A stretch of 64,000 bases of DNA from Cerasicoccus frondis. Lineage in GTDB: Bacteria > Verrucomicrobiota > Verrucomicrobiia > Opitutales > Cerasicoccaceae. The notes below the pieces were generated by a model that had not been told where the DNA came from, searched no databases, and saw only the letters and a list, made by a program, of their open reading frames with translations. Each line of letters starts with the position of its first letter. The stretch's first letter is position 1. The translations under genes and the position numbers were made by a program. This document shows positions 38,901 through 46,518 of the stretch, piece by piece. The stretch is taken from the NCBI GenBank assembly GCA_031296915.1, contig JAVDPC010000004.1:186001-250000 (forward strand). The letters are read 5' to 3'.

Positions 38901-39903
38901 CAATGAGCTGGTGACCGGTTTTGCCAAGAGCAGCGGCTCACTGCAGTTAACGGACGCGGGCGGGACCAAGAGCGTGGCGCTTTCATCATTGTTCGAAGAA
39001 GATGACCTAGGCGTCGGCGTCGACAGCCCGTCCAATCCGCTTCACGTAAAGGCGAACCTGGCAGCGGCCTATGGTGCAACGCCCACCACAGCAAACCATG
39101 TCGCACTGATTCAGAACTCGCACCCCTTCGGGGGGTCCAGTTCAGAAAGTCATGTGTTAGCCCTCAAAAGTGAAAATTTTTATGGGAACTACCTGAGCTT
39201 TTTCAATCTTTCGAACGCTTATGTCGGCGGCGTAACATACAGTCCCACTGGCATCACCTACAGCAGCAGTGCAGCCGACTACGCCGAACACCTGCCCAAG
39301 CGGGACGCCTCCGAGACGATTCAGCCCGCCGATGTCATGGGGGTCTTTGGCGGCAAAGTCAGCAAGCAAACCAAGGGCGCCGATTGGGTCATGGTCGCCT
39401 CGACCAGTCCCATAGTCGTGGGCAACATCCCGCAGGAAGGCGAGTCCGCCGACGCCTCCGTCATCACGGCCTTCCTCGGGCAGGTGGATGTCCGCGTCAT
39501 TGGCGAGGTCGCCGTGGGCGATTGCCTGATCCCCTCCGGCCAGGAAGACGGCACCGCCATCGCCATGACGCCAGAGCACCTGAAGGCGGCAGACCTGTCC
39601 CGCGTCATCGGCTGCGCCTGGGAAGCCCACGACGGCCAGGGCGAAGGCAAGATCAATACGATCATCGGCCTCCCCAACGCGCACTGGAAAAATCAGCAAA
39701 CCTTACTCACTTCACTTCAAAACGACAACGCCAGCCTCCGCTCAGCGAACGTCGAAATGCAAGGCCAACTCAATCAACTGAGGGCGGAGCATCAACAATC
39801 AACCGAGAGCCTACAGCAGCAATTAAACCAGCTGAAAGCGCTTATCGACTCTCAAAGCAAGGCTCCCACAAACCAGCCTGACACGGTGGTTTCCAAGCTT
39901 TGA
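35971..39903 (+). CDS. Giant exported tail-fibre-like protein with seven-repeat propeller
   Basis: The 1310-residue protein has a clear signal peptide (residues 1-26, ending SPLQA). Domains in order: an N-terminal module (PEVLNYQGLISVDGAPHSG to LGSAGFALFA, about 27-150) shared with the next gene; a low-complexity TATTATTASLATTAS stretch; AVTTAKIVDDAVTKDKLADD-type repeats; a beta domain (about 265-435); further repeats (AALADASVTTTQLADGSVT). Then about residues 609-940 contain seven copies of a GxPAISYYDxxxxxLKFA unit, consistent with a seven-bladed propeller. A C-terminal SAADYAEHLPKRD region follows, and a coiled coil (about 1250-1300) closes the protein. The layout resembles trimeric phage fibres. 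It may be a surface adhesin or binding protein. I chose the ATG at 35971, which gives the signal peptide. Confidence 0.8.
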   Translation: MKQKAIQYTLRLVVAALLLVISPLQADPPEVLNYQGLISVDGAPHSGPGLFRFALVDSTGATTYWSNDGASSAGSMPTNPITLSVSEGRFFVRLGDTSYTNMTESIPATVFASASEVYLRVWFDDGTNGAQLLSPDQALGSAGFALFAKTATTATTASLATTASTANVATIATSVSTGSISSVSLADNAVTTAKIVDDAVTKDKLADDVDADDDNEIITDFSLTDAVLSVTEAGATHSVDLDGLTLSALNLSEINFGESGLIINGASTSTEEILDQDFLDDNDDDVTWIFGGLWQSFTAGYTGKLSRIKASVTDEAAMGGTSSPSGTFKVRVYEGEGLNSPLSDNISETIYGTGRDQIVSIGLPDIDIIEGNTYTIRFSWSSSDDFELLLKISTSDLYAGGRASTSPTEDIAMQTYVIPAYTELLTLDTDGALSVNSLQADGSGLTNLNGAAFATGSISTAALADASVTTTQLADGSVTIAKLDSGIDTSDTNELVTSFALSGDSLQLTDAGGTKSVDLSGYNILSGGGVTGEDLYIESQSGNLAQGALSLNGSTVTLAFAYDESFSGEPTLSQTPGGWTLTPDADPKTGFTATTNFAIYTPEGDTASGVTSSLALVGGVAAVSYYDPGEDSLKFAFNTNADASGTWEFAQVDNPVGENTGYYTSLVDIDGAAMISYYDITSGDLKIAYNDGSDFTSGWNIKTVDSTDDVGQSTSLALIGGNPAIAYHDNTANSLKFALSTDPTGQSNWTISTVDDLTDTGERPSILEVNGLPAISYYDKGSTALKYAINANADGSGEWSFATVDTSSGAGAYNSMQIVNGYPAICYYVDGSDSLKFAINDQADGLGNWQTFIVDEGNDVGRFCSMTVIDGYPAISYLDDTADDLKLAICDSTDGLGNWSTIIADSSSRAFDTSITDLGDVLGISYRHNANSKFYIRTLPKLNWTASGSIVLANSMVVEGVISGDGSGLTNIDSSDSNELVTGFAKSSGSLQLTDAGGTKSVALSSLFEEDDLGVGVDSPSNPLHVKANLAAAYGATPTTANHVALIQNSHPFGGSSSESHVLALKSENFYGNYLSFFNLSNAYVGGVTYSPTGITYSSSAADYAEHLPKRDASETIQPADVMGVFGGKVSKQTKGADWVMVASTSPIVVGNIPQEGESADASVITAFLGQVDVRVIGEVAVGDCLIPSGQEDGTAIAMTPEHLKAADLSRVIGCAWEAHDGQGEGKINTIIGLPNAHWKNQQTLLTSLQNDNASLRSANVEMQGQLNQLRAEHQQSTESLQQQLNQLKALIDSQSKAPTNQPDTVVSKL

Positions 39904-39967
39904 ATCACATACGATAAAATGAACATCCACATGACTCATTATCATTCAATCTCGAACTTGCCTACCC

Positions 39968-42900
39968 ATGAATATCCTGAAATGCGCCGCCACACTCCTC
40001 TGCGTGTGTGTCGTGCCCCTTACCACGCTCCATGCAGCGTCACCGGAGGTCCTGAACTATCAAGGATTCATCAGTGTAAATAACGCCCCACACTCTGGCG
40101 ACGGATTTTTCCGCTTCGCCCTTGTCGATCATAACGGAGCCACCACATATTGGTCACACGATGGCTCCAGCAGCGCCGGCTCAATGCCGGCCTCCGCCAT
40201 AACGCTCGCCGTCAGCGAAGGCCGTTTCTTTATCCGGCTCGGCGACACCAGTCACGCCAACATGACGCAGTCGATTCCGGCAACGGTTTTTGCCAACGCT
40301 TCAGACGTCTACCTGCGTATTTGGTTCGACGACGGCGCCAATGGCGCGCAACTCCTCTCGCCGGATCAGCCACTCGGCTCAGCTGGCTTTGCCCTCGCCG
40401 CCACGACAGCCGATACCGCTGCAGTCGCCACATCCGTCGCGGCTGGATCAGTATCGAGCGCAGCCCTCGGCACTAGTGCAGTCACCACCGATAAACTCGC
40501 TGACGGCTCAGTAACCGCCGCCAAGCTCGCTAGCGATATCGACGCCAGCGACGCCAACGAGCTCATCACCGAATTCTCACTCGCGAATGGAACCCTCAGT
40601 CTGACTGAAGCCGGGACAACGCGCACGGTGGATCTGAACGGTTCGGAAATCGAATCCATTCTCGTTCCCGATTCGGGCTTTGCCTTTCGCGTTGAGGGAA
40701 TTTCAAGCGAGGAAGAAATTGATCAGCAGGTGACAGACTCTTCAAACCTACCAATACAAGTCAGTAATACCTGGCAAAGCTTTACCGTGGGAACTGAAGG
40801 AAATCTCGTGGCCATAGAAGCCTACTTGGTTAACGGACCAAGTCCTGCCTCGATTGATGCCAAGTTGTATCAAGGCGAAGGTGACACTGGAACCCAGCTT
40901 GCTTCAAAGTCCGTCAATGTCGACTTCGGGGAATCCGGCTATGTTCGCATAGCTTTCAATAGCCAGTCGGTCGAAGCAGGCGATGTGCTGACCCTCGCGC
41001 TCGATGCCCCATTCATCAACCAAATTACCTGGCGATCCAGCAACAATAATCCATACAGCCAAGGACGCAGCAATCTGGGAACAAACTCCGACCTCTATTT
41101 GCGCACCTACGTAAAGCCCAAATACGATTATGACGCCCTCACGATTGATGATGAGGGCAACATCGCCGCAGATGGCTCTGGACTCACCAATCTGGACGGC
41201 GCCGCCCTGGCCGATAGCTCGGTGAGCACTGCGAAAATCGCCAATAGCGCCGTAACAACAGCGAAGATAGCGGACAATTCAGTGAGCACGAACAAGCTCG
41301 AAAATGAATCGGTGACTGCCGCCAAGCTCGCCAGCGACATCGACGCCAGCGACACCAACGAGTTGGTTACCGACTTTTCGCTGACAGATGCAATCTTGAG
41401 CCTTACCGAAGCAGGCTCCACAAGCACCGTGGATCTGAGTGCATTAGGTTCGACATTACTTGGTGAGGACTCCGTAACCTCTACGGCAATTGCCGACAAT
41501 GCCGTGACCTCAACTGAGTTGGCGTCAAATGCTGTAACCACCGCCAAGATAGCCGATAATGCTGTGACTGCCGCTAAGCTTGGCAGTGATGTCGACGTCA
41601 GCGAAACCAACGAGCTGATCTCAAGCATTTATCTTTCTCCGGCTTTATACGATCTTAGGCAAAGCCTCAGCCTGATTGAGGGAGGCGACAATATCGTTAA
41701 CATCGACCTGGGCGACATGCAGTATGATAGCCTTTACTATGAGCGAAGCGGTAACACCAATCCCGATGTCGCGCTGTTTCTGAAAGAATTCACCGAAAGC
41801 AGCCAGTCCTATGGAGGCGTGCAAATTGGCGGAACCAGTGATCCCGAAGAGCGGCTGCATGTATCGGGCCGCATCCTAGTAAAAGACGGAGATTCGAATT
41901 TCGAGCCCGCGCTCATCCTGGATCCGACTCAAGCTAGCGATTCTTCTTCCAGAGTGAAGATGGTTCTACAGTCGGCCGAAGACCCTGGCGTCGGAGGAGA
42001 ATATCATCTCTCCCGCAACGCCTTTTATGATATCGCGAGTAATAGCTACACTCCAAACGTTGCAAGTAGAAGTGATGGGATTCTCTTTAACGAGGGGAAG
42101 ATTTCCTTTTATTCCAATGGCGCTTCGAGTGACTTCACGCCCTTCGAATACGTCGTCTTAGATGGGGAGAATAAGCGCCTCGGCGTGGGCGTCTCCAGCC
42201 CAAGCCACAGTTTCCATGTGGAAAAGTCATTGAGTTCAAGCTTCAATGACATAACTCCCGATCTGGATAACCACATCGCATTGATTCGCAATACGAACAG
42301 TACTGGTAGTTTCTCTGACGCCCATGTCCTGGCTTTGCAGTCGGAGAATCAACATAACAGCGCCAATTTCCTGAGCTGTTATACGAGAAATGATTCTTAT
42401 GTTGGTGGAATCATGATGAACCTCAGCCCAAGTCTACAATTCCGAAGCGGCGCGGCTGACTACGCGGAATACCTACCGAAACAGGATATCTCCGAAGAAA
42501 TCCAACCCGCCGATGTGCTGGGAGTGTTCGGTGGCAAAGTGACCCATAAAACCAAGGGCGCCGACTGGATTATGGTCGCATCGTCCAACCCCATCGTCGT
42601 CGGCAACATGCCCAAGGGGGGCGAATCGAATGGCGACTCCGTCATCACGGCCTTTTTGGGTCAAGTGGATGTGCGCGTCATCGGCAAGGTCGACATCGGG
42701 GATTACCTAATCCCCTCCGGGCAGGAGGACGGCACAGCCATCGCCGTAACGCCCGACAGCCTCCAACTGACTGATATGACCAACGTCATCGGATGCGCCT
42801 GGGAAGCCCACGATGGACAAGGCGAAGGTAAAGTAAATGCCATCATCGGTCTGCCAGGCGCGCATATCAAAAACCAACAATCTTTGCTGGCCTCGCTTGG

Positions 42901-43141
42901 CAACGACAACGCTAGTCTTCGCGCGGCAAATACCCAAATTCAAAAGAAGCTCAATCAGCTCGAAGCGAATTACCAATCACTGGAAGAAACGCTCAACCAA
43001 CGCCTTGGGCTCCAAGATGCCGAAACAGAGGCCCTGAAAAAACAACTCATTCAACTAAGCGCCGAGTCAGGTAAGCAGTCCCACATGTCGTCACACGAAC
43101 CCAGTAACTTGTTACTTTTCACCTTCTCGCAGGAACAGTAA
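39968..43141 (+). CDS. Giant exported tail-fibre-like protein, paralogue without propeller
   Basis: The 1057-residue protein starts with a signal peptide (CAATLLCVCVVPLTTLHA). It repeats the plan of the preceding gene: the same N-terminal module (PEVLNYQGFISVNNAPHSG), AVTTAKIADNSVSTNKLENE-type repeats, and DIDASDTNELVTDFSLTD units. The ADYAEYLPKQD C-terminal module and a final coiled coil (LNQLEANYQSLEETL) follow. In place of the propeller it has two other beta-rich inserts (about residues 225-385 and 560-750). Conserved ends with exchanged middles suggest domain shuffling between tandem paralogues. It lies 64 bp downstream of its paralogue. Function is probably surface binding, inferred only. 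Confidence 0.78.
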   Translation: MNILKCAATLLCVCVVPLTTLHAASPEVLNYQGFISVNNAPHSGDGFFRFALVDHNGATTYWSHDGSSSAGSMPASAITLAVSEGRFFIRLGDTSHANMTQSIPATVFANASDVYLRIWFDDGANGAQLLSPDQPLGSAGFALAATTADTAAVATSVAAGSVSSAALGTSAVTTDKLADGSVTAAKLASDIDASDANELITEFSLANGTLSLTEAGTTRTVDLNGSEIESILVPDSGFAFRVEGISSEEEIDQQVTDSSNLPIQVSNTWQSFTVGTEGNLVAIEAYLVNGPSPASIDAKLYQGEGDTGTQLASKSVNVDFGESGYVRIAFNSQSVEAGDVLTLALDAPFINQITWRSSNNNPYSQGRSNLGTNSDLYLRTYVKPKYDYDALTIDDEGNIAADGSGLTNLDGAALADSSVSTAKIANSAVTTAKIADNSVSTNKLENESVTAAKLASDIDASDTNELVTDFSLTDAILSLTEAGSTSTVDLSALGSTLLGEDSVTSTAIADNAVTSTELASNAVTTAKIADNAVTAAKLGSDVDVSETNELISSIYLSPALYDLRQSLSLIEGGDNIVNIDLGDMQYDSLYYERSGNTNPDVALFLKEFTESSQSYGGVQIGGTSDPEERLHVSGRILVKDGDSNFEPALILDPTQASDSSSRVKMVLQSAEDPGVGGEYHLSRNAFYDIASNSYTPNVASRSDGILFNEGKISFYSNGASSDFTPFEYVVLDGENKRLGVGVSSPSHSFHVEKSLSSSFNDITPDLDNHIALIRNTNSTGSFSDAHVLALQSENQHNSANFLSCYTRNDSYVGGIMMNLSPSLQFRSGAADYAEYLPKQDISEEIQPADVLGVFGGKVTHKTKGADWIMVASSNPIVVGNMPKGGESNGDSVITAFLGQVDVRVIGKVDIGDYLIPSGQEDGTAIAVTPDSLQLTDMTNVIGCAWEAHDGQGEGKVNAIIGLPGAHIKNQQSLLASLGNDNASLRAANTQIQKKLNQLEANYQSLEETLNQRLGLQDAETEALKKQLIQLSAESGKQSHMSSHEPSNLLLFTFSQEQ

Positions 43142-43225
43142 TCGGACCATTCGGGCAGTCACTAGTCAGGTTTGCAATTTGGACAACGCGAAACCTGTCA
43201 GTGCTGCTTAAAATGACAACACAAG

Positions 43226-43314
43226 CTAGAGACTGTTCGAACAGGTGGTGCCCGGTGTCCCTACCGGGCTCCACCTTTTGAAATAGCTTTTTTGCATTTT
43301 CGAACAGACACTAG
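43226..43314. repeat. 89-bp repeat element with terminal inverted repeats and central hairpin
   Basis: CTAGAGACTGTTCGAA (43226-43241) and TTCGAACAGACACTAG (43299-43314) are inverted repeats with two mismatches. Between them at 43244-43275 lies GGTGGTGCCCGGT...ACCGGGCTCCACC, a copy of the dispersed hairpin. The right end covers the TAG stop of the following minus-strand gene, so the element either supplies that stop or inserted at it. It could also act as a terminator for the two convergent genes. Confidence 0.6.
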
Positions 43315-43892
43315 GCCTCGTTCTTCACCTTCAGGAAAACAGTCCGGCTATCTGAGTCGCGGAAGAGCAGGTATTCTCCATCGGGATCGTGCCCGACAAA
43401 AACCAAGCCAATTTCCGGCGCAACAACATCGCCAACGTGGTAAATGGAACCGTTGATGATTGCGCGCGTGCGCTTACCACCGAACCTTACGCCATTCACT
43501 TTAGCGCGATCTAAAAACTCTTCCGAAGTGCCAGCGAAATCAATATCGGTAACGCGTGGATCCTCGGACTCAGGAGCCTCCACCATCATCAATGTTGGTT
43601 GCTGGCTGGTCGCGACCGGAGTCTTGGCGCCGGTCATTACATCCCAACTTGCCTCAGCCGTTTTGTTGAGAAAAAAGCCAGCTATCGATATCACAACCAC
43701 GAGGACAGCGGCAACGGTAATCCCTTTCGCTACCATTCGCTTGCGCATTTCACGACGCTCCTGCCGCATCATTTCCTGCACGGCTGGAGCCGCCCGGCTG
43801 ATGTTCCCGCGATCCGCATACACCATACCCTTCGAACCGCGACGAAGCATTTCGCGCTGTGCCTTGGGGGACTGTGGTTGGATAATCGGCAT
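43311..43892 (-). CDS. Single-pass membrane protein of unknown function
   Basis: The 193 residues split into a basic cytoplasmic N-terminus (RQERREMRKRMVAKG), one membrane helix (ITVAAVLVVVISIAGFFL, about residues 58-75) and an exported C-terminal domain. That domain has RTRAIINGSIYHVGDVVAPE and GLVFVGHDPDGEYLLFRD, reminiscent of the small beta domain of secretion-system coupling proteins such as GspB/PulB. That likeness is only a suggestion. The gene is convergent with the giant exported proteins. Confidence 0.65.
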   Translation of the reverse strand: MPIIQPQSPKAQREMLRRGSKGMVYADRGNISRAAPAVQEMMRQERREMRKRMVAKGITVAAVLVVVISIAGFFLNKTAEASWDVMTGAKTPVATSQQPTLMMVEAPESEDPRVTDIDFAGTSEEFLDRAKVNGVRFGGKRTRAIINGSIYHVGDVVAPEIGLVFVGHDPDGEYLLFRDSDSRTVFLKVKNEA

Positions 43893-44031
43893 GACTCAGG
43901 GGCAATTAGATAATATGAAAGTAAAACCTACTGTCCGCCACAACTCAAGACTCATATCTTAACCAGCCATTAATTAAATAAAAAACCTAGCGAAAATAGG
44001 CAATTCACCCCAGCAATGTTCCCATTTGAAC

Positions 44032-44811
44032 CTATTTCTCGCTGGCCACAACTAAATCTATCGCCACTGAGGCCGCGATGAAGCCCATCGTGCCTGTCAC
44101 AAAACTCGCCGTGCCGAAGCCTTGATCGCAGTTGAGCCGCAGGGACGCGCCCTCCTCCTTCGTCGCGCAGACCGTGCCATCGCCCCAGGGGAAGACCGGC
44201 GGCTCGTCGGAATACACACACGGCACCTTGAACTTCCACCGGCGCTCGCGCGGGAAATCATGATCGCGGCGCAGTTGCTTGCGCACCTTGGCCAGCAGGG
44301 GGTCGCCAATCGTGCGCGACAAGTCCTCCACCTTGACGAGTGCGGGATTCTTGCGCCCACCGGCCCCGCCAACGGTGACCAGCGGGATGCCGCGCTGGCG
44401 GCACTCGGCGATCAGGCGGCACTTGTTGGCCACGGCGTCTATGGCGTCCACCACCACATCGTAGCCCTGGCTGAGCAACTTGTCACAAGTGCCGTCGGTG
44501 AAAAAAGTCGCCTCGCAATTGATCTGGCACTCCGGGTTGATGCGGCGCGCGCGGTCAGCGAGCACGTCGATCTTCAGCTTGCCGACCTCGCCATCCATCG
44601 CGGGCAGTTGGCGGTTGACGTTGCTCAGGCAAACGTCGTCCAGGTCGATGAGCGTGATTTGCCCAATGCCGGTGCGCGCCAGGGCTTCCACGGTCCACGA
44701 GCCCACGCCGCCCACGCCCACGACACAGGTGTGCAGCGTGCGCAGCTTCTCCAGATTTGCGGCGCCGTAAAGTCGGCCTATGCCGCCAAAGCGGGTGTAA
44801 TAATCACTCAT
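44032..44811 (-). CDS. tcdA: tRNA threonylcarbamoyladenosine dehydratase (TcdA/CsdL)
   Basis: TcdA is an E1-like enzyme that uses ATP to dehydrate t6A37 in tRNA to cyclic t6A. The 259-residue protein has the family start RFGGIGRLYGAANLEKLR, the nucleotide loop VVGVGGVGSWTVEALARTGIG, LIDLDDVCLSNVNRQ and the adenylation Asp/Arg region, VDAIDAVANKCRL. A DQGFGTASFVTGTMGFIAA C-terminus matches TcdA rather than ThiF/MoeB. No catalytic CxxC zinc pair is seen, as usual for TcdA. It depends on the t6A made with TsaB (15.9 kb). Confidence 0.92.
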   Translation of the reverse strand: MSDYYTRFGGIGRLYGAANLEKLRTLHTCVVGVGGVGSWTVEALARTGIGQITLIDLDDVCLSNVNRQLPAMDGEVGKLKIDVLADRARRINPECQINCEATFFTDGTCDKLLSQGYDVVVDAIDAVANKCRLIAECRQRGIPLVTVGGAGGRKNPALVKVEDLSRTIGDPLLAKVRKQLRRDHDFPRERRWKFKVPCVYSDEPPVFPWGDGTVCATKEEGASLRLNCDQGFGTASFVTGTMGFIAASVAIDLVVASEK

Positions 44812-44890
44812 CGATGCCAGTTCTCTTAAGCAAACGGCCTACAGTGCAAGCCTAGGGAGCGTCCGGGAATTAAAAATGTTATCCGGCAAA

Positions 44891-44981
44891 GGTGGAGCCC
44901 GGTGTCCCTACCGGGCTTGTTCCATCCTAAAGGTTTTCCCGAGAGGCAATAGCAAGCCCGGTAGGGACACCGGGCTCCACC
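44891..44981. repeat. Inverted pair of GCCCGGTAGGGACACCGGGC hairpin repeats
   Basis: One copy (44891-44917, GGTGGAGCCCGGTGTCCC...) faces another (44955-44981, in the opposite orientation). Each copy is itself palindromic, so the 91-bp region can fold as two small hairpins or one long stem. The same sequence occurs singly at 2971 and 43244. Confidence 0.7.
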
Positions 44982-44989
44982 TTTTCAAC

Positions 44990-45225
44990 AAACCCACCAG
45001 TGTTTTCTGTCAAAACCCACTGGGGCAAACTGCCAGAATCCACAGGGGCAAACTGACAAAACCCACTGGTGTTTTCTGCTGAAATGCCCCAGTGTTTTGC
45101 GACACAACCAACCAGTGTTTTCCAACACAAAACACCTAAGGGTTCCGACACAACCAACCAGTGGGTTGCGACAGAAAACACCAGTGGATTTTCACGAAAA
45201 ACACAGGTGGCTTTTCGCTGATCGC
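44990..45225. repeat. Degenerate ~24-nt tandem repeat array
   Basis: About ten units of 23-24 bases follow each other, with a loose consensus of the form CCACCAGTGTTTTCYGACAMAA. Individual units include ACCAGTGTTTTCTGTCAAAA, ACCAGTGTTTTCCAACACAA and ACCAGTGGGTTGCGACAGAA. No conserved repeat/unique spacer alternation is seen, so it is not a CRISPR array. The minus strand stays open across it and would give an 8-residue periodic peptide, but there is no start or domain to support a gene. Confidence 0.65.
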
Positions 45226-45235
45226 TGAGGGTTGT

Positions 45236-45507
45236 TAGAGCACTTTTCATCTAGATTGGCCGATCAGGCCGCAGTGATTTTTCGTGTTCAGCAAGGCGGC
45301 TTGAGCGTCGCAGGCTGGAAGCCTGTGAGCGAAAAGCCAACAACGCTGGCGCGGAAAAGCACTCGGTTTTGGGCTTGGGGACAGATTGGAAGTTCGCGGC
45401 GTTGGCATTTCAATCACGGGCTTACAGCCCGCTCAATCAAAGCCGCCTTGCGCTGCATCCAATCTATACCCCACCTGAATCGGCCAATCTAGATGAAAAG
45501 TGCTCTA
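45236..45507. mobile_element. 272-bp MITE-like element with 29-bp perfect terminal inverted repeats
   Basis: The 29 bases starting TAGAGCACTTTTCATC at 45236-45264 are exactly inverted at 45479-45507. TA is present at both ends, consistent with a TA target duplication as made by IS630/mariner-type transposases. The interior is itself an imperfect palindrome: GCAAGGCGGCTTGAGCG near the left is mirrored by AAAGCCGCCTTGCGCTGC near the right. No transposase is encoded, so it would move only with a helper. It lies 24 bp beyond the stop of the BMC dehydrogenase gene. Confidence 0.72.
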
Positions 45508-45531
45508 GATGTAATCCAACCCCATACTCGC

Positions 45532-46473
45532 TTACGCCTCACTGGCCAATGTGCGTAAATCCCTCTGCACGCGGCGGGCGGCTTGGCGTAGCGCGGCTTC
45601 TTCCTTCGGCCAGAGTTTTACATCGATCACCGCGCCAGCTCCTCGCCGACCCACTTTCGTCGGCAGCGCCAGGCAAGTCTTGCGCAGGCCATAGCGCGGC
45701 GTGCGGAAATCGTGGCACAGACTCACCGGCAAAACTTGTTGCGTGTCGTGGACAATCGCCGTGGCGACTTCGGCCACCGCAGCGGCGTTGGCCCGGTAGG
45801 CGCCCCCCTTGCCCATCGCGATCGCGGTGTCAGCCGTGCGCGCGCGTTGTTCCACGGCGTGCTGCCAATTGTGCTCCCAGGGCTTGAGTGCGCTGATCGA
45901 TTCACCTGCAACTTTTGCGCCGGACCACAAGGGAACCATCCCCTCGCCTCGCACGCCAATCGCGTTAATCGAGACCTGCTCCAAACTCACTGACAACGCC
46001 TGCGATAAACCAACGCGTAAACGCCGCGCATCGACGACCGTGCCCATACCAATGACGCGCTCTGGCGGCAGCCCTAGATAACTGACCGCCATCGCGGTTA
46101 AGAGCTCCGCCGGCTCGGCCGCAATCAGGATTACGGCGTCCTGCTTCACCCCTGCCTGCTTGAGCTGCCCCAGTTGCCAGCAGAAATGGCGCAGGTAGCG
46201 GCGCGCAAGATCGATGCGCGGCTCCTTACTTTGCGATGCAAAGCCTCCTGCGAAAACAATCAAATCACTTTGCGATGCAAAGTTAATTTGCGTTGCTGAG
46301 TGAATAACAACGTTTCCTTCCAAGAACGACTCCCGCAAGTCTTGTATCTCCGCTTCGGCCAGCTGGCCTTGTGCATCGAGCAACGTGAGTTCGCGAAAGA
46401 GACCGCGCTCTAAAAAGGCCGCGACCACGGCGCTTCCGAGTAACCCGGCTCCACCGATGACCGCGGCTTTCAT
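45532..46473 (-). CDS. BMC-associated lactate/malate dehydrogenase-like protein
   Basis: The 313-residue protein has the LDH/MDH Rossmann fold: KAAVIGGAGLLGSAVVAAFL at the N-terminus, LLDAQ at the end of beta-2, and a SDLIVFAGG strand. The C-terminal catalytic domain is divergent (SINAIGVRGEGMVPLWSGA corresponds to the GEHGDSxVPxWS motif, with Glu-Gly in place of Glu-His). Loss of the catalytic His suggests altered chemistry. In PVC-type compartments this enzyme is proposed to recycle NAD(H), perhaps acting on lactaldehyde or lactate. Two palindromic repeat copies are read in frame as NFASQSD and GFASQSKE on either side of the SDLIVFAGG strand. It is the last gene of the BMC run, 45 bp after the aldolase. 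Confidence 0.82.
   Translation of the reverse strand: MKAAVIGGAGLLGSAVVAAFLERGLFRELTLLDAQGQLAEAEIQDLRESFLEGNVVIHSATQINFASQSDLIVFAGGFASQSKEPRIDLARRYLRHFCWQLGQLKQAGVKQDAVILIAAEPAELLTAMAVSYLGLPPERVIGMGTVVDARRLRVGLSQALSVSLEQVSINAIGVRGEGMVPLWSGAKVAGESISALKPWEHNWQHAVEQRARTADTAIAMGKGGAYRANAAAVAEVATAIVHDTQQVLPVSLCHDFRTPRYGLRKTCLALPTKVGRRGAGAVIDVKLWPKEEAALRQAARRVQRDLRTLASEA
46228..46244. repeat. Dispersed 17-bp palindrome (in BMC dehydrogenase)
   Basis: ACTTTGCGATGCAAAGC on the plus strand is read by the gene as FASQSK. Confidence 0.8.
46267..46283. repeat. Dispersed 17-bp palindrome (in BMC dehydrogenase)
   Basis: ACTTTGCGATGCAAAGT is the perfect family consensus, 39 bp from the previous copy start and in the same orientation and frame, read as NFASQS. 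Confidence 0.82.
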
Positions 46474-46518
46474 CTGAAGGAAGTGATTAAAGGAAAAGGA
46501 AAAGTCCTTTTCCCCGAT

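Noticed and set aside
44990..45225. Repeat array resembling a CRISPR
   Set aside because: The units are contiguous and degenerate, with no fixed repeats alternating with unique spacers, and no cas genes are nearby.
45532..46473. Housekeeping malate dehydrogenase (mdh)
   Set aside because: The GEHGD catalytic His segment reads GEGM, and the gene is the end of the BMC run, so a TCA-cycle role is not supported.
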